Shown here: positions 35,201-43,684 of the stretch, piece by piece
Layout of the letters: every line of letters starts with the position of its first letter
How positions within the stretch are numbered: the first letter of the stretch is position 1
Made by a program: the position numbers and the translations under genes
The notes under the pieces: model-generated
Database searches by the model: none
The model's input: the letters and a program-made list of their open reading frames with translations, nothing else
What the model was told of the DNA's origin: nothing
NCBI GenBank assembly: GCA_951813605.1
Contig: OX638379.1
Span: 1,250,471 to 1,314,470, forward strand
Length of the DNA: 64,000 nt
Direction of reading: 5' to 3'
Origin: an uncultured Bryobacterales bacterium
GTDB taxonomy: Bacteria; Acidobacteriota; Terriglobia; Bryobacterales; UBA6623

Positions 35201-36715
35201 ATGCGCCCCGTCAATCGAAGGAGCTTCCTTCATCTGGGATCTGCGGCCGCCCTTGGCGGGCCGTCCGCCGCCGCTCGTTCCGCGAGGCCTAACATCCTGT
35301 TTCTGATGACCGACCAGCAGCGTGGCGATTGCCTTGGCGCGGACGGTCACTCGGCCGTCCGCACGCCCAATCTCGACAGGATCGCCAACGAAGGCGCGCG
35401 CTTCCGCCATGCGTATTCGAGCACCCCGAGTTGCACCCCGGCACGTGCCTGCCTGCTTACCGGCCAGTCGCCTTGGCATCACGGGATGCTGGGATATGGC
35501 AGGGTGGCCGAGGAATACCCCCATGAGATGCCCCGCATGCTGCGGGAGGCGGGTTACTTCGCGTGCGCCATAGGCAAGAACCATTTCCACCCCCAGCGCA
35601 ATCCGCACGGCTACGAACAGGTCATTCTAGACGAATCAGGCCGCGTCCTGTCCCCGAACTTCCGCAGCGACTACAGGGCTTGGTTCTGGAGTCAGGCCCC
35701 GAACCTGGACCCCGATGCCACGGGAATCGGATGGAACGACTGCACGGCCGGCGAGTACGCTCTGCCCGAACGCCTGCATCCGACGGTTTGGACCGGAGAC
35801 ACGGCAGTGCGCTTCCTCGAATCGTACGCGCGGAAGGAGCCGTTCTTCCTGAAGGTTTCGTTCGCTCGTCCGCACAGTCCATATGATCCTCCTGCCCGTT
35901 ACATGCGCGAGTTCCGCGATGCCGAGATCCCGGATGCATCCGCCGGAGACTGGGCAGAGGATTACCGAACGCGAAGCAGCCAGCTGGCGAGCCTGTGGCA
36001 CGGCGACCTAGGTGCGCGCCAGGTGCGGCATTCGAGACAGGGCTACTACGGGTCGATACGGTTCATCGACGACCAGATCGGACGCATCTTGGAAGCATTG
36101 CATCGTCGGGGCGATTACGAGAGCACTTTGATCCTCTTCGCCTCGGACCATGGCGACATGCTCGGTGACCACTACCATTGGAGGAAGTGCTACGCCTACG
36201 AAGCTTCCGCGCGAATTCCGATGCTGCTTCGCTGGCCAGAGGGCCTCGCGTCGGCGGAACGCGGGCAGGTTCGCGACGAGGTCGCCGAACTGCGTGACGT
36301 CATGCCGACGTTCCTAGGTGCGGCCGGCATCGCGGCGCCCGAATCGTTGGACGGGAGAAGCCTGCTAGAACCGGTCGCCGGCAAAGGGTCCGGCTGGCGT
36401 GCCTTCGTAGACCTCGAGCACAACGTCTGTTATAGCCCGAAGAACCACTGGAATGCGTTAACTGACGGGAAATGGAAGTACATTTATCACGCACTGGACG
36501 GGGTGGAGCAATTGTTCGACCTGCGCTCCGATCCCGGAGAGCGTCGCGATCTCGCCGGAGATCCATCCAATTCTGCCGAACTGCGCCTTTGGCGCTCCCT
36601 CATGGTTTCGCATTTCGAGGAGCGCGGTGCGCCCTTCCTCAAGGGCGGCAAGCTGAGCCCTCGGCCCGAAGGCACGCTGTACTCACCACGGCACCCCCAA
36701 GCGTCTGAGGCTTGA
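35201..36715 (+). CDS. Sulfatase, Tat-type signal
   Basis: The 504-residue protein starts MRPVNRRSFLHLGSAAALGG, a twin-arginine signal, and continues with the sulfatase domain: metal aspartate and Gln in LFLMTDQQRGD, formylglycine Cys78 in CTPAR followed by ACLLTGQ, and the later CAIGKNHFHP, FARPHSPYDPP and FASDHGDMLGDH motifs. It belongs to the arylsulfatase/choline-sulfatase-like group (the DQQ variant is common there). It probably acts in the periplasm on sulfate esters. The C-terminal region LFDLRSDPGERRDLAGDP is the usual end. The start is unambiguous because the Tat signal begins at this ATG. It is convergent with cdsA (16 nt between stops). Confidence 0.93.
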   Translation: MRPVNRRSFLHLGSAAALGGPSAAARSARPNILFLMTDQQRGDCLGADGHSAVRTPNLDRIANEGARFRHAYSSTPSCTPARACLLTGQSPWHHGMLGYGRVAEEYPHEMPRMLREAGYFACAIGKNHFHPQRNPHGYEQVILDESGRVLSPNFRSDYRAWFWSQAPNLDPDATGIGWNDCTAGEYALPERLHPTVWTGDTAVRFLESYARKEPFFLKVSFARPHSPYDPPARYMREFRDAEIPDASAGDWAEDYRTRSSQLASLWHGDLGARQVRHSRQGYYGSIRFIDDQIGRILEALHRRGDYESTLILFASDHGDMLGDHYHWRKCYAYEASARIPMLLRWPEGLASAERGQVRDEVAELRDVMPTFLGAAGIAAPESLDGRSLLEPVAGKGSGWRAFVDLEHNVCYSPKNHWNALTDGKWKYIYHALDGVEQLFDLRSDPGERRDLAGDPSNSAELRLWRSLMVSHFEERGAPFLKGGKLSPRPEGTLYSPRHPQASEA

Positions 36716-36731
36716 TAGCAGACGATACGGC

Positions 36732-37508
36732 TCAGCGAAGGAATTGCAGGTAGCCGTAAGCGAGCGGCATTGCAAACAGCAGCCCGTCGACCCGGTCCAA
36801 GATCCCCCCGTGCCCGGGAAGGATATTCCCGCTGTCCTTCAGTCCGGCGGAGCGCTTCAAGACCGACTCCGCTATGTCGCCGATTTGGCTGACCACGTTG
36901 ACCAGCAATGCCAGGAGCGCCCCCTCCAGCACTGTGCCGTCGTGGGTGAGAAACGTGAAGACGTACAACGAACCGGCCAAAGTTCCCATCACGGTGGATG
37001 CGATCGTCCCTTCCCAAGTCTTGTTCGGGCTCGCGATCGGGGCGATCGGATGGCGGCCCACGGTCCCGCCTATCCCTAGAGCGCTCGAGTCACCGACGGC
37101 GACCACAACGAATACGAACACGAGCCAGTGTGGCGAGATGTCGTGAAGGAGCAGCCCGCACAGCATCGGTCCGGCCACATAGACCACGCCCGCAAGCGTG
37201 ACGGCTGCGGTCGGCAAGAGTTCCTTCTGCGAGACGCGCTCGAGAACCGCGGCTCCCAAGAGGGCAATTAAGAGCAAGGTTGCGAAGTATCCGCGGTCCA
37301 AGTTCGGCGTCAACAGCCACAAGGCTGCGGCGGTCTGTCCGGCCACTTGGAAGGAGTGCAGGCCGCACTTGGCAGCGATGCCGAAGAACTCGCGTAGCGC
37401 CAGCGCCGACAGCACGACCACTGTTGCGACGAGTGCGACATGCGGGGCTTTGAATGCCAGCGCCCAAGCGCCCAGGGCGAGTAGAATGCCGGTTAGGATT
37501 CTGACCAA
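36732..37508 (-). CDS. cdsA: Phosphatidate cytidylyltransferase CdsA
   Basis: CdsA makes CDP-diacylglycerol, the precursor of all membrane phospholipids. The 258-residue protein is highly hydrophobic with about eight membrane segments, and has the signature ASPNKTWEGTIAS and the C-terminal LKDSGNILPGHGGILDRVDGL. Both are characteristic of the family. It lies 10 nt behind uppS on the same strand, the classic uppS-cdsA order. The first 21 bases of the gene fall within the tandem duplication, so a fragment of the cdsA start is repeated at about 39661-39681. The copy here is intact. Confidence 0.95.
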   Translation of the reverse strand: MVRILTGILLALGAWALAFKAPHVALVATVVVLSALALREFFGIAAKCGLHSFQVAGQTAAALWLLTPNLDRGYFATLLLIALLGAAVLERVSQKELLPTAAVTLAGVVYVAGPMLCGLLLHDISPHWLVFVFVVVAVGDSSALGIGGTVGRHPIAPIASPNKTWEGTIASTVMGTLAGSLYVFTFLTHDGTVLEGALLALLVNVVSQIGDIAESVLKRSAGLKDSGNILPGHGGILDRVDGLLFAMPLAYGYLQFLR

Positions 37509-37518
37509 GCGGCGGGCC

Positions 37519-38352
37519 TCACTCGTTCACGCCCACCAGCTTGGCCTCGGCTCGTTCGGACTTAATCTGGCGCGCCGCTGGCTCGTCTGGCAACCCGCCG
37601 AAGCGCCGGTTCCGCTGTTGATACGAGCTCAGCGCTTCCAGCAAATCCGTGGTGCGGAAGTCTGGCCACAGCCTGTCCGTCACCCAGATTTCCGAGTAGG
37701 CGATTTGCCACAGCAGGAAGTTGCTTAAGCGAAATTCCCCAGATGTGCGGATCAGTAGGTCGGGATCCCCGATAGAGGAGGTGGAAAGCGTGTCGCTGAA
37801 TTCGTGCTCGTCGATCTGCCGCGGCTCTCCCAGCTGGCGGGCCCGGCGGAGCAAGTCGTTCACGGCATCGACGATCTCCGTCCGTCCGCCGTAGTTGAGG
37901 GCGATGGTGAGCGTCATGCCGAGGTTGGCCGCTGTCTCGACGATCGCGTTGTCGATGTCGTCGCAGACCTCCCGAGGCAGCGCCTCGACGCGCCCGATCG
38001 TCTGGAACCGGACGTTATTAGCCTTCAGGTCCGGCAGCTCTTGGCGCAAGTACTGCCGCAGAAGCGCCCACAGGGTCCGGATTTCAGCTTTGGGCCGCTT
38101 CCAGTTCTCGACGGAGAAGGCGTATAGCGTCAGTGCTTCAATATCCAGGCGGCAGCAGGCTTCGATGATCTCTCGAACCGGCCTGACGCCCGCACGGTGG
38201 CCCGCCGCCCTGGGGAGCAGGCGTCGCTTGGCCCACCGGCCGTTTCCGTCCATGATGACTGCGATGTGCCTAGGGAGCCGTTCGGGGCTCAAGCGGCGGG
38301 CCATCCGCCACTCGTTGCTACCGGGCGTTGCCCACTCTAGGAAATCCTGCAT
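37519..38352 (-). CDS. uppS: Isoprenyl transferase / undecaprenyl diphosphate synthase UppS (intact copy)
   Basis: UppS extends farnesyl diphosphate with isopentenyl units to make the C55 lipid carrier for peptidoglycan and polysaccharides. The 277-residue protein has the signature HIAVIMDGNGRWAKRR (with Asp35), GHRAG, TLYAFSVENWKRP and the C-terminal DLLIRTSGEFRLSNFLLWQIAYSEIW. I chose the ATG at 38352 (MQDFLEW); an ATG at 38304 (MARRLSPERLP) would give a 261-residue product nearer the family's core. The frame stays open up to 38511, but that part overlaps the divergent VWFA gene. It lies 10 nt upstream of cdsA. A damaged copy lies in the second duplicated unit. Confidence 0.95.
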   Translation of the reverse strand: MQDFLEWATPGSNEWRMARRLSPERLPRHIAVIMDGNGRWAKRRLLPRAAGHRAGVRPVREIIEACCRLDIEALTLYAFSVENWKRPKAEIRTLWALLRQYLRQELPDLKANNVRFQTIGRVEALPREVCDDIDNAIVETAANLGMTLTIALNYGGRTEIVDAVNDLLRRARQLGEPRQIDEHEFSDTLSTSSIGDPDLLIRTSGEFRLSNFLLWQIAYSEIWVTDRLWPDFRTTDLLEALSSYQQRNRRFGGLPDEPAARQIKSERAEAKLVGVNE

Positions 38353-38494
38353 CTCGCTGGAAACCGAGCCTAGGTTCCATCGTACACTGGCCCCTGCAAG
38401 CCGGTCGGAGATTTCCGACTCAAGACGCGATGCCGAAGCCAGCCTGACCGCGCCCGGCAAACGCCTTGGGAGTTGCGTCCCACGCGCGGTGGGA

Positions 38495-38500
38495 TAGAAT
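38495..38500 (+). promoter_or_regulatory. Candidate -10 box, leaderless VWFA transcript (copy 1)
   Basis: TAGAAT lies nine bases before the ATG at 38510, so a transcript starting at the usual distance would begin within a few bases of the start codon. A TTGCGT 16 bases upstream could act as a weak -35 element. The same arrangement is preserved in copy 2. Confidence 0.5.
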
Positions 38501-38509
38501 GGACCCGTC

Positions 38510-39568
38510 ATGGTAACTCATGCGCGTCTTTGCCTGCTTGCGATTCTCGGCGCGGTCGCCGTCGGATGGGCGCAGGAGGTCGCGAACGACAGCGACAGTA
38601 CCATTCGAGTCGAAGTCAATGTCGTCAACCTTCCGATTACGGTCACGGATACGGAGGGGCGATTCATCGTAGACCTCAACAAGTCCGACTTCAGCGTTTG
38701 GGAGGACGGGCAACTCGTCGAGATCCGGTACTTCACGCGGAGTGTGGAAGAAGAGAAGAAGCCGCCGCTATTTGCGGGCTTCATCATCGACCTGAGCAAC
38801 ACGGCCCGTCTGTACTACAAGACCTACCAGACTTCGATCGGCGACCTAGCCTGGATGCTCGTGCCGGAAGGGGGCCGGAACAAGGGATTCCTGCTGGGGT
38901 ACCACACAGAGGTCGACGAGCTTGTGGGCTTCACTGACGATCCGGTGACTCTGACCGAGAAGATGGAGAACCTCAAGCACGGCGGCGGCAGCGCCATGTT
39001 CGATGCCATCTACCAAGCCTGCACCGACAAGCTAGTCTCTGTGCCTTACCAGGGAGCGAGCGAGCCGCGTAAGGTCTTGGTCGTGATCGGTGACGGACAC
39101 GACAACGCCAGCAAACGGTCCGTCGACGAGGTGATCCACGCGGCCCAGCTGCACCAAGTGACGATCTACGCGGTCAGCACAGTGGGTTGGGGCTACCACC
39201 ATGAAGAGGAGGCCAACCTATTCAAGCTGGCGCGGGAGACTGGCGGGCGGGTAGTGCGGCCGATGCAGAAGGTCCACAAGGATGTCGCCGGATACCTTTC
39301 CAAGCCCCAGGACGCAGGAAACTACCAATACGAGGTCGGAACGGGCGGGTACGCAGCGGCGCAACTGTCGGCGCTTTACGAGGCGATTCTCAACGTGGCA
39401 GGTAACGTGCAGAGCCAGTACATCCTCGGGTACGTGCCAAGCAGGCCCTTCACAGATCAGGACTTCCGCGTGATCGATGTCGAACTGGGCCTGGCCGGCG
39501 CGGATGTCGAGGTCTACCACCGTCGTGGTTACTTCCCTCCCGTCGCGAGCCAGCTTCCGGAGAACTGA
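38510..39568 (+). CDS. VWFA-related protein, acidobacterial type (copy 1)
   Basis: The 352-residue exported protein has a signal peptide (residues 1-21, ending GWAQ) and an N-terminal beta region with VEVNVVNLPITVTDTEG, typical of the acidobacterial VWFA-related family. The VWA domain spans about residues 85-290. The metal site is slightly altered: DLSNT in place of DxSxS. The segment VVIGDGHDNASKRS is the second conserved loop. A C-terminal strand region ends in VYHRRGYFPP, another family hallmark. Such proteins are very numerous in Acidobacteria and are thought to mediate adhesion or protein contacts at the cell surface. It is a close paralogue of the product at 40669 (about 24 differences in 352 positions by eye). 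Confidence 0.92.
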   Translation: MVTHARLCLLAILGAVAVGWAQEVANDSDSTIRVEVNVVNLPITVTDTEGRFIVDLNKSDFSVWEDGQLVEIRYFTRSVEEEKKPPLFAGFIIDLSNTARLYYKTYQTSIGDLAWMLVPEGGRNKGFLLGYHTEVDELVGFTDDPVTLTEKMENLKHGGGSAMFDAIYQACTDKLVSVPYQGASEPRKVLVVIGDGHDNASKRSVDEVIHAAQLHQVTIYAVSTVGWGYHHEEEANLFKLARETGGRVVRPMQKVHKDVAGYLSKPQDAGNYQYEVGTGGYAAAQLSALYEAILNVAGNVQSQYILGYVPSRPFTDQDFRVIDVELGLAGADVEVYHRRGYFPPVASQLPEN

Positions 39569-39691
39569 GCTGGCGGGCTGGTTGTCTGTTGTCTCTGACG
39601 GAGACTTGTTCTCTACCTTACTTAGTTGATCGCCGGTCGGAACCAGGGAAACCCGAACCAGCCGGTTAGGATTCTGACCAAGCGGCGGGCC

Positions 39692-40511
39692 TCACTCGTT
39701 CACGCCCACCAGCTTGGCCTCGGCTCGTTCGGACTTAATCTGGCGCGCCGCTGGCTCGTCTGGCAACCCGCCGAAGCGCCGGTTCCGCTGTTGATACGAG
39801 CTCAGCGCTTCCAGCAAATCCGTGGTGCGGAAGTCTGGCCACAGCCTGTCCGTCACCCAGATTTCCGAGTAGGCGATTTGCCACAGCAGGAAGTTGCTTA
39901 AGCGAAATTCCCCAGATGTGCGGATCAGTAGGTCGGGATCCCCGATAGAGGAGGTGGAAAGCGTGTCGCTGAATTCGTGCTCGTCGATCTGCCGCGGCTC
40001 TCCCAGCTGGCGGGCCCGGCGGAGCAAGTCGTTCACGGCATCGACGATCTCCGTCCGTCCGCCGTAGTTGGGGGCGATGGTGAGCGTCATGTCGAGGTTG
40101 GCCGCTGTCTCGACGATCGCGTTGTCGATGTCGTCGCAGACCTCCCGAGGCAGCGCCTCGACGCGCCCGATCGTCTGGAACCGGACGTTATTGGCCTTCG
40201 GTCCGGCAGCTCTTGGCGCAAGTACTGCCGCAGAAGCGCCCACAGGGTCCGGATTTCAGCTTTGGGCCGCTTCCAGTTCTCGACGGAGAAGGCGTATAGC
40301 GTCAGTGCTTCAATATCCAGGGGGCAGCAGGCTTCGATGATCTCTCGAACCGGCCTGGCGCCCGCACGGTGGCCCGCCGCCCCAGGGAGCAGGCGTCGCT
40401 TGGCCCGCCGGCCGTTTCCGTCCATGATGTCTGCGATGTGCCTAGGGAGCCGTTCGGGGCTCAAGCGGCGGGCCATCCGCCACTCGTTGCCCACTCTAGG
40501 AAATCCTGCAT
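39692..40511 (-). pseudogene. Decayed uppS copy in the second duplicated unit
   Basis: This is a near-identical copy of uppS (37519-38352) that no longer has one reading frame. A single base is missing near 40199 (GCCTTCGG for GCCTTCAGG on the plus strand). A further 13 bases are missing near 40489, apparently by recombination between two GTTG repeats. The signature is also damaged: HIADIMDGNGRRAKRR has Asp for Val and Arg for the conserved Trp. The C-terminal half (39692 to about 40190) stays open and retains the late motifs. The loss is expected, because the intact copy is present 2.2 kb away. Confidence 0.92.
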
Positions 40512-40653
40512 CTCGCCGGAAACCGAGCCTAGGTTCCATCGTACACTGGCCCCTGCGAGCCGGTCGGAGATTTCCGACTCAAGACGCGATGCCTAAGCCA
40601 GCCTGACCGCGCCCGGCGAATACCTTGGGAGTTGCGTCTCACGCGCGGTGGGA

Positions 40654-40659
40654 TAGAAT
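40654..40659 (+). promoter_or_regulatory. Candidate -10 box, leaderless VWFA transcript (copy 2)
   Basis: TAGAAT lies nine bases before the start codon TTG at 40669, as in copy 1 (where the start is ATG). Confidence 0.45.
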
Positions 40660-40668
40660 GAGTCCGCC

Positions 40669-41727
40669 TTGGCAACTCATGCGCGCCTTCGCCTGCTTGC
40701 GATTCTCGGCGCGGTCGCCGTCGGATGGGCGCAGGAAGCCGCGAACGACAGCGACAGTACCATTCGAGTCGAAGTCAATGTCGTCAACCTTCCGATTACG
40801 GTCACGGATACGAAGGGGGTATTCATCGATGGACTCAACAAGTCCGACTTCAGCGTTTGGGAGGACGGGCAACTCGTCGACATCCGGTACTTCACGCGTA
40901 GCGTGGAAGAGGACAAAAAGCCGCCGCTATTTGCGGGCTTCATCATCGACCTGAGCAACACGGCCCGTCTGTACTACAAGACCTATCAGACTTCGATCGG
41001 CGAGTTAGCCTGGATGCTCGTGCCGGAAGGGGGCCGGAACAAGGGATTCCTGCTGGGGTACCGCACAGAGGTCGACGAGCTTGTGGGCTTCACTGACGAT
41101 CCGGTGACTCTGACCGAGAAGATGGAGAACCTCAAGCACGGCGGCGGCAGCGCCATCTTCGATGCCATCTACCAAGCCTGCACCGACAAGCTAGTGTCTG
41201 TGTCCTACCAGGGAGCAAGCGAGCCGCGTAAGGCCTTGGTCGTGATCGGTGACGGACACGACAATGCCAGCAAACGGTCCGTCGACGAGGTGATCCACGC
41301 GGCGCAGCTGCACCAAGTGACGATCTACGCGGTCAGCACAGTGGGTTGGGGCTACCACCATGAAGAGGAGGCCAACCTATTCAAGCTGGCGCGGGAGACT
41401 GGCGGGCGGGTAGTGCGGCCGATGCAGGCGGTCCACAAGGATGTCGCCGGATACCTTTCCAAGCCCCAGGACGCAGGAAACTACCAATACGACGTCGGAA
41501 CGGGCGGGTACGCAGCGGCGCAACAGTCGGCGATTACCGATGCGATTGTCGAGGTGGCAGGTAACGTGCAGAAGCAGTACATCCTCGGGTACGTGCCAAG
41601 CAGGCCCTTCACAGACCAGGACTTCCGCGTGATCGATGTCGAACTGGGCCTGGCCGGCGCGGATGTCGAGGTCTACCACCGTCGTGGTTACTTCCCTCCC
41701 GCCGCGAGCCAGCTGCCGGAGAACTGA
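40669..41727 (+). CDS. VWFA-related protein, acidobacterial type (copy 2, TTG start)
   Basis: This paralogue of the 38510 gene is also 352 residues long with no gaps relative to it, so the frame has been kept since duplication. The start codon is TTG where copy 1 has ATG. Signal peptide, DLSNT metal site, GDGHDNASKRS loop and VYHRRGYFPP end are all kept. Substitutions are concentrated near residues 285-303, where seven differences fall within about 18 positions (for example LSALYEAIL against QSAITDAIV). That may mark a contact surface that has diversified. Acidic or basic swaps at residues 49-55 form a second small cluster. Translation from a TTG without a leader could be weak. Confidence 0.9.
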   Translation: MATHARLRLLAILGAVAVGWAQEAANDSDSTIRVEVNVVNLPITVTDTKGVFIDGLNKSDFSVWEDGQLVDIRYFTRSVEEDKKPPLFAGFIIDLSNTARLYYKTYQTSIGELAWMLVPEGGRNKGFLLGYRTEVDELVGFTDDPVTLTEKMENLKHGGGSAIFDAIYQACTDKLVSVSYQGASEPRKALVVIGDGHDNASKRSVDEVIHAAQLHQVTIYAVSTVGWGYHHEEEANLFKLARETGGRVVRPMQAVHKDVAGYLSKPQDAGNYQYDVGTGGYAAAQQSAITDAIVEVAGNVQKQYILGYVPSRPFTDQDFRVIDVELGLAGADVEVYHRRGYFPPAASQLPEN

Positions 41728-42432
41728 GCTGGCGGGCTGGGTGTCTGTTGTCTCTGACAGAGGCTTGTTCTCAACCTTGCTTGGTTGATCGCCGGTCGGA
41801 ACCGGGGACACTCGGGCCATCGGCTCGTTTTAGTTACGCCGCTGGGTGCCGTAGGTGACGTCGACCAGCAGCAGTCCGTGCCGTTGGTCGACGCGCTCGG
41901 GCAAGTCCAGATATACCGGTACGGGGGTCCGGGCCGGGCTGACCGTGCCGCTGGCCGAGCTACGGGACCGGCAAGGCATTGCGGACGAACGCGTAGACCG
42001 CGCGCAGCGCCTTCATGCAGCTGGCGACCTGAGTGCAGCCGCAGGAGTCAAGGAAGCCGAACAGCTCGCAGACTCGGCGGCTGATCGCGGTGCGACTGGG
42101 CAGAACACGGCTCCGCCATGAGAGCTTGCCTCCAAGCCAATCCCGCACCACTGCGAAGTGCCTGCGCAGGCCGATGTTCCTCGTTCATGGCGAAGCAATG
42201 GCACACGACACGTGCAAACGATGAGTCCTGCTTCGTCGGGCAGCGCGAGCCGGCAGGTGCGCGCCAGCGCAAATGGATGTTCTCCCGTCGGAGATGTGCT
42301 CGATGACTGTCCCGTAGGCTCGACCGCAGGCACTCTCGATCTTGGCAACTGACAGCGTGGAATGAACGTGGCAGTGCCGCGACAGGGATCAAGACGACTA
42401 CTCCGACAACCTCCTGAACGACAAATCCATCC
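41728..42432. other. Region of gene debris behind the duplication
   Basis: About 700 bases without an intact gene. The minus strand holds a transposase-like fragment (see 41960-42151) and a short piece TPVPVYLDLPERVDQRHGLLL (about 41830-41930) in another frame. The plus strand has no plausible gene. Confidence 0.5.
41960..42151 (-). pseudogene. Transposase-like (DUF4338-type) remnant
   Basis: The frame encodes SRTAISRRVCELFGFLDSCG followed by CTQVASCMKALRAVYAF. This resembles the N-terminal DUF4338 domain found in some transposases and in DruA-type proteins. It ends at a stop codon at 41960 after LPVP, far short of a full domain protein, and no companion catalytic domain is in frame. It is probably a leftover of an insertion element. 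The identification is by eye and moderate only. Confidence 0.4.
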
Positions 42433-43074
42433 TCATGATCTACGGGCAGGTGCGCACTCGTAACCCGGACGGGAAAGCTCCATGAATGTGATGGCTTCTT
42501 AGAAGTGATTCAACGAAACGAACACCCCGTTCCGTTCTGCCCACTTGCGCATTCGCCGATTGCAAGAATCAGCCCATGAGAGAAGCTCTACTCGCCAGCC
42601 GCGCTTGCGCATCGTCTGCAAAGAGCTGTGGAAACCAGCACCCTCGAGACACGCTGGCCCGTCGCCGGTCAGCAGCACCACGATGCCCGGGTCGCCGTTG
42701 TAGTCCAACGCGTCTTCCAGCATGCGGACCTGCAGTAGACGGTCCGGCATTTCCTGCTCGCGTCGCATCGGATTCCCCTGTCTAAACAGGCTGACCTCCA
42801 CGCCCTCGTTTTCCATACGATTCCAGAGCTGGCGCAACTCCGGCGGGACCGAGCCCGCAGCAAGTGCCTGCTTCAGTGGCCGCCGGGCTACGGCAAGCCG
42901 CAGGAGGTTGTCAGAATTGATACGAACCCGATAGCGCGCGCTTGGGCCGTCGCCCAGTTCCTACTCGAATCGCTGCGTTTCGTGAAACATGCCGGAGCTA
43001 TCCCAGTAGACGAATCCGTTGTCCGAATCCTGTGCGCGATTCCAGAATCCGCCCAATTGATGATTCGGAGGCAT
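42433..43074 (-). pseudogene. NYN-domain gene with two in-frame stop codons
   Basis: Read from the ATG at 43074 to the TGA at 42433, one frame of 214 codons (the last being the TGA stop) encodes a NYN-domain protein. It has FVYWDSSGMFHETQRFE, then VPPELRQLWNRMENEGVEVS, then IVVLLTGDGPACLEGAGFHS (the metal-site region), and finally GWRVELLSW and FVSLNHF-EAITFME. A TAG at 42961-42963 follows QRFE. A TAA at 42499-42501 stands where related proteins have Tyr (NHFYEAITF). Everything else stays in frame with no insertions or deletions. The simplest view is a recently inactivated gene. Note that the key aspartate of GDGxG is followed by PA in place of the usual AG. Confidence 0.8.
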
Positions 43075-43492
43075 TCCGTAACGAATTGAATCATGGGCTG
43101 CCTTGACCGGCATTCTAGGAGAACGATTTAGGACGGCTGGATGCCAATTGCCATCACGACTGCTGATCGGCGGATTTAGGGTCTACTCCGCGTCTCTGGT
43201 CTCCTGCGGGCAGCGGCATTGCAGCGGCGAGCAGTCACTCTCATCTAGTGTGTCTTCACTGTTGCCTCCCAGCCCGGGAAGGCGTCTTCGGACGCGCCAC
43301 CGGCGGTCCCGCCCGATCCGGAACCGAACGGGTGCCGGCCGGTGCCGGCGGGTCTTTTCCCGGCCCCTGCCCCTGCTTTGCAGCGCTTCCCGGTCGTTGA
43401 GCGCTGTCAAAAAGTCCGTCTCGTCACCGTCGCAGTTGCCTTCCAATGCCCCGGCGAGGCCCACGTTAACCTACTGCCCGAAAGAGCGCAAC

Positions 43493-43530
43493 CACCTTTC
43501 TATATCGGGACTTGACAGGCTAGAAAGGTG
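43493..43530. promoter_or_regulatory. Inverted repeat, possible operator, upstream of the TrmB-type gene
   Basis: CACCTTTCTA (43493-43502) and its exact complement TAGAAAGGTG (43521-43530) are separated by 18 bases that include a consensus-like TTGACA (43512-43517). It lies about 160 bases before the regulator's start and could be an operator or an RNA hairpin. Confidence 0.4.
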
Positions 43531-43669
43531 CAGGGACTTGTCAGCAGGGCGGGCAGGCTCATGTACCGTTGCCCCGACGGCCTGCAGTTCACAACTGGTC
43601 GGTGGCAAGACCCGCTAATCTTCGTTGCCGCAAACGTTGCCATTCTCGTCGGCACGTTGCTTTTCTCGG

Positions 43670-43675
43670 TATAAT
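43670..43675 (+). promoter_or_regulatory. -10 box of the TrmB-type regulator gene
   Basis: A consensus TATAAT ends nine bases before the TTG start at 43685, which points to a leaderless or near-leaderless transcript. Confidence 0.55.
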
Positions 43676-43684
43676 TCAGAAAGC

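Larger units (their letters stand above)
37488..39660. repeat. Tandem duplication, unit 1 (2173 bp)
   Basis: Unit 1 starts at GCCGGTTAGG (37488, inside the beginning of cdsA), includes uppS and the first VWFA gene, and ends at the junction with unit 2. Every feature recurs in unit 2 at an offset of 2173 bp (until small deletions shift it). The two units are strongly similar, with scattered point changes. Confidence 0.9.
39661..41810. repeat. Tandem duplication, unit 2 (about 2.15 kb)
   Basis: Direct repeat of 37488-39660, starting again at GCCGGTTAGG. Unit 2 has a 1-bp deletion near 40199 and a 13-bp deletion near 40489, both inside the uppS copy. The similarity ends around 41800-41815, after the segment GATCGCCGGTCGGAACC. 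Confidence 0.88.
43075..43684. other. Upstream region of the TrmB-type regulator
   Basis: About 610 bases with no gene seen. It contains the inverted repeat at 43493-43530, two copies of GGGACTTGxCAG (43507-43518 and 43533-43544), and the TATAAT box at 43670-43675. Confidence 0.5.

Noticed and set aside
42433..43074. Stop-codon reassignment or programmed read-through for the NYN gene
   Set aside because: TAG and TAA are both used as ordinary stops in the other genes here, and two different stops in one gene are better explained by inactivation.
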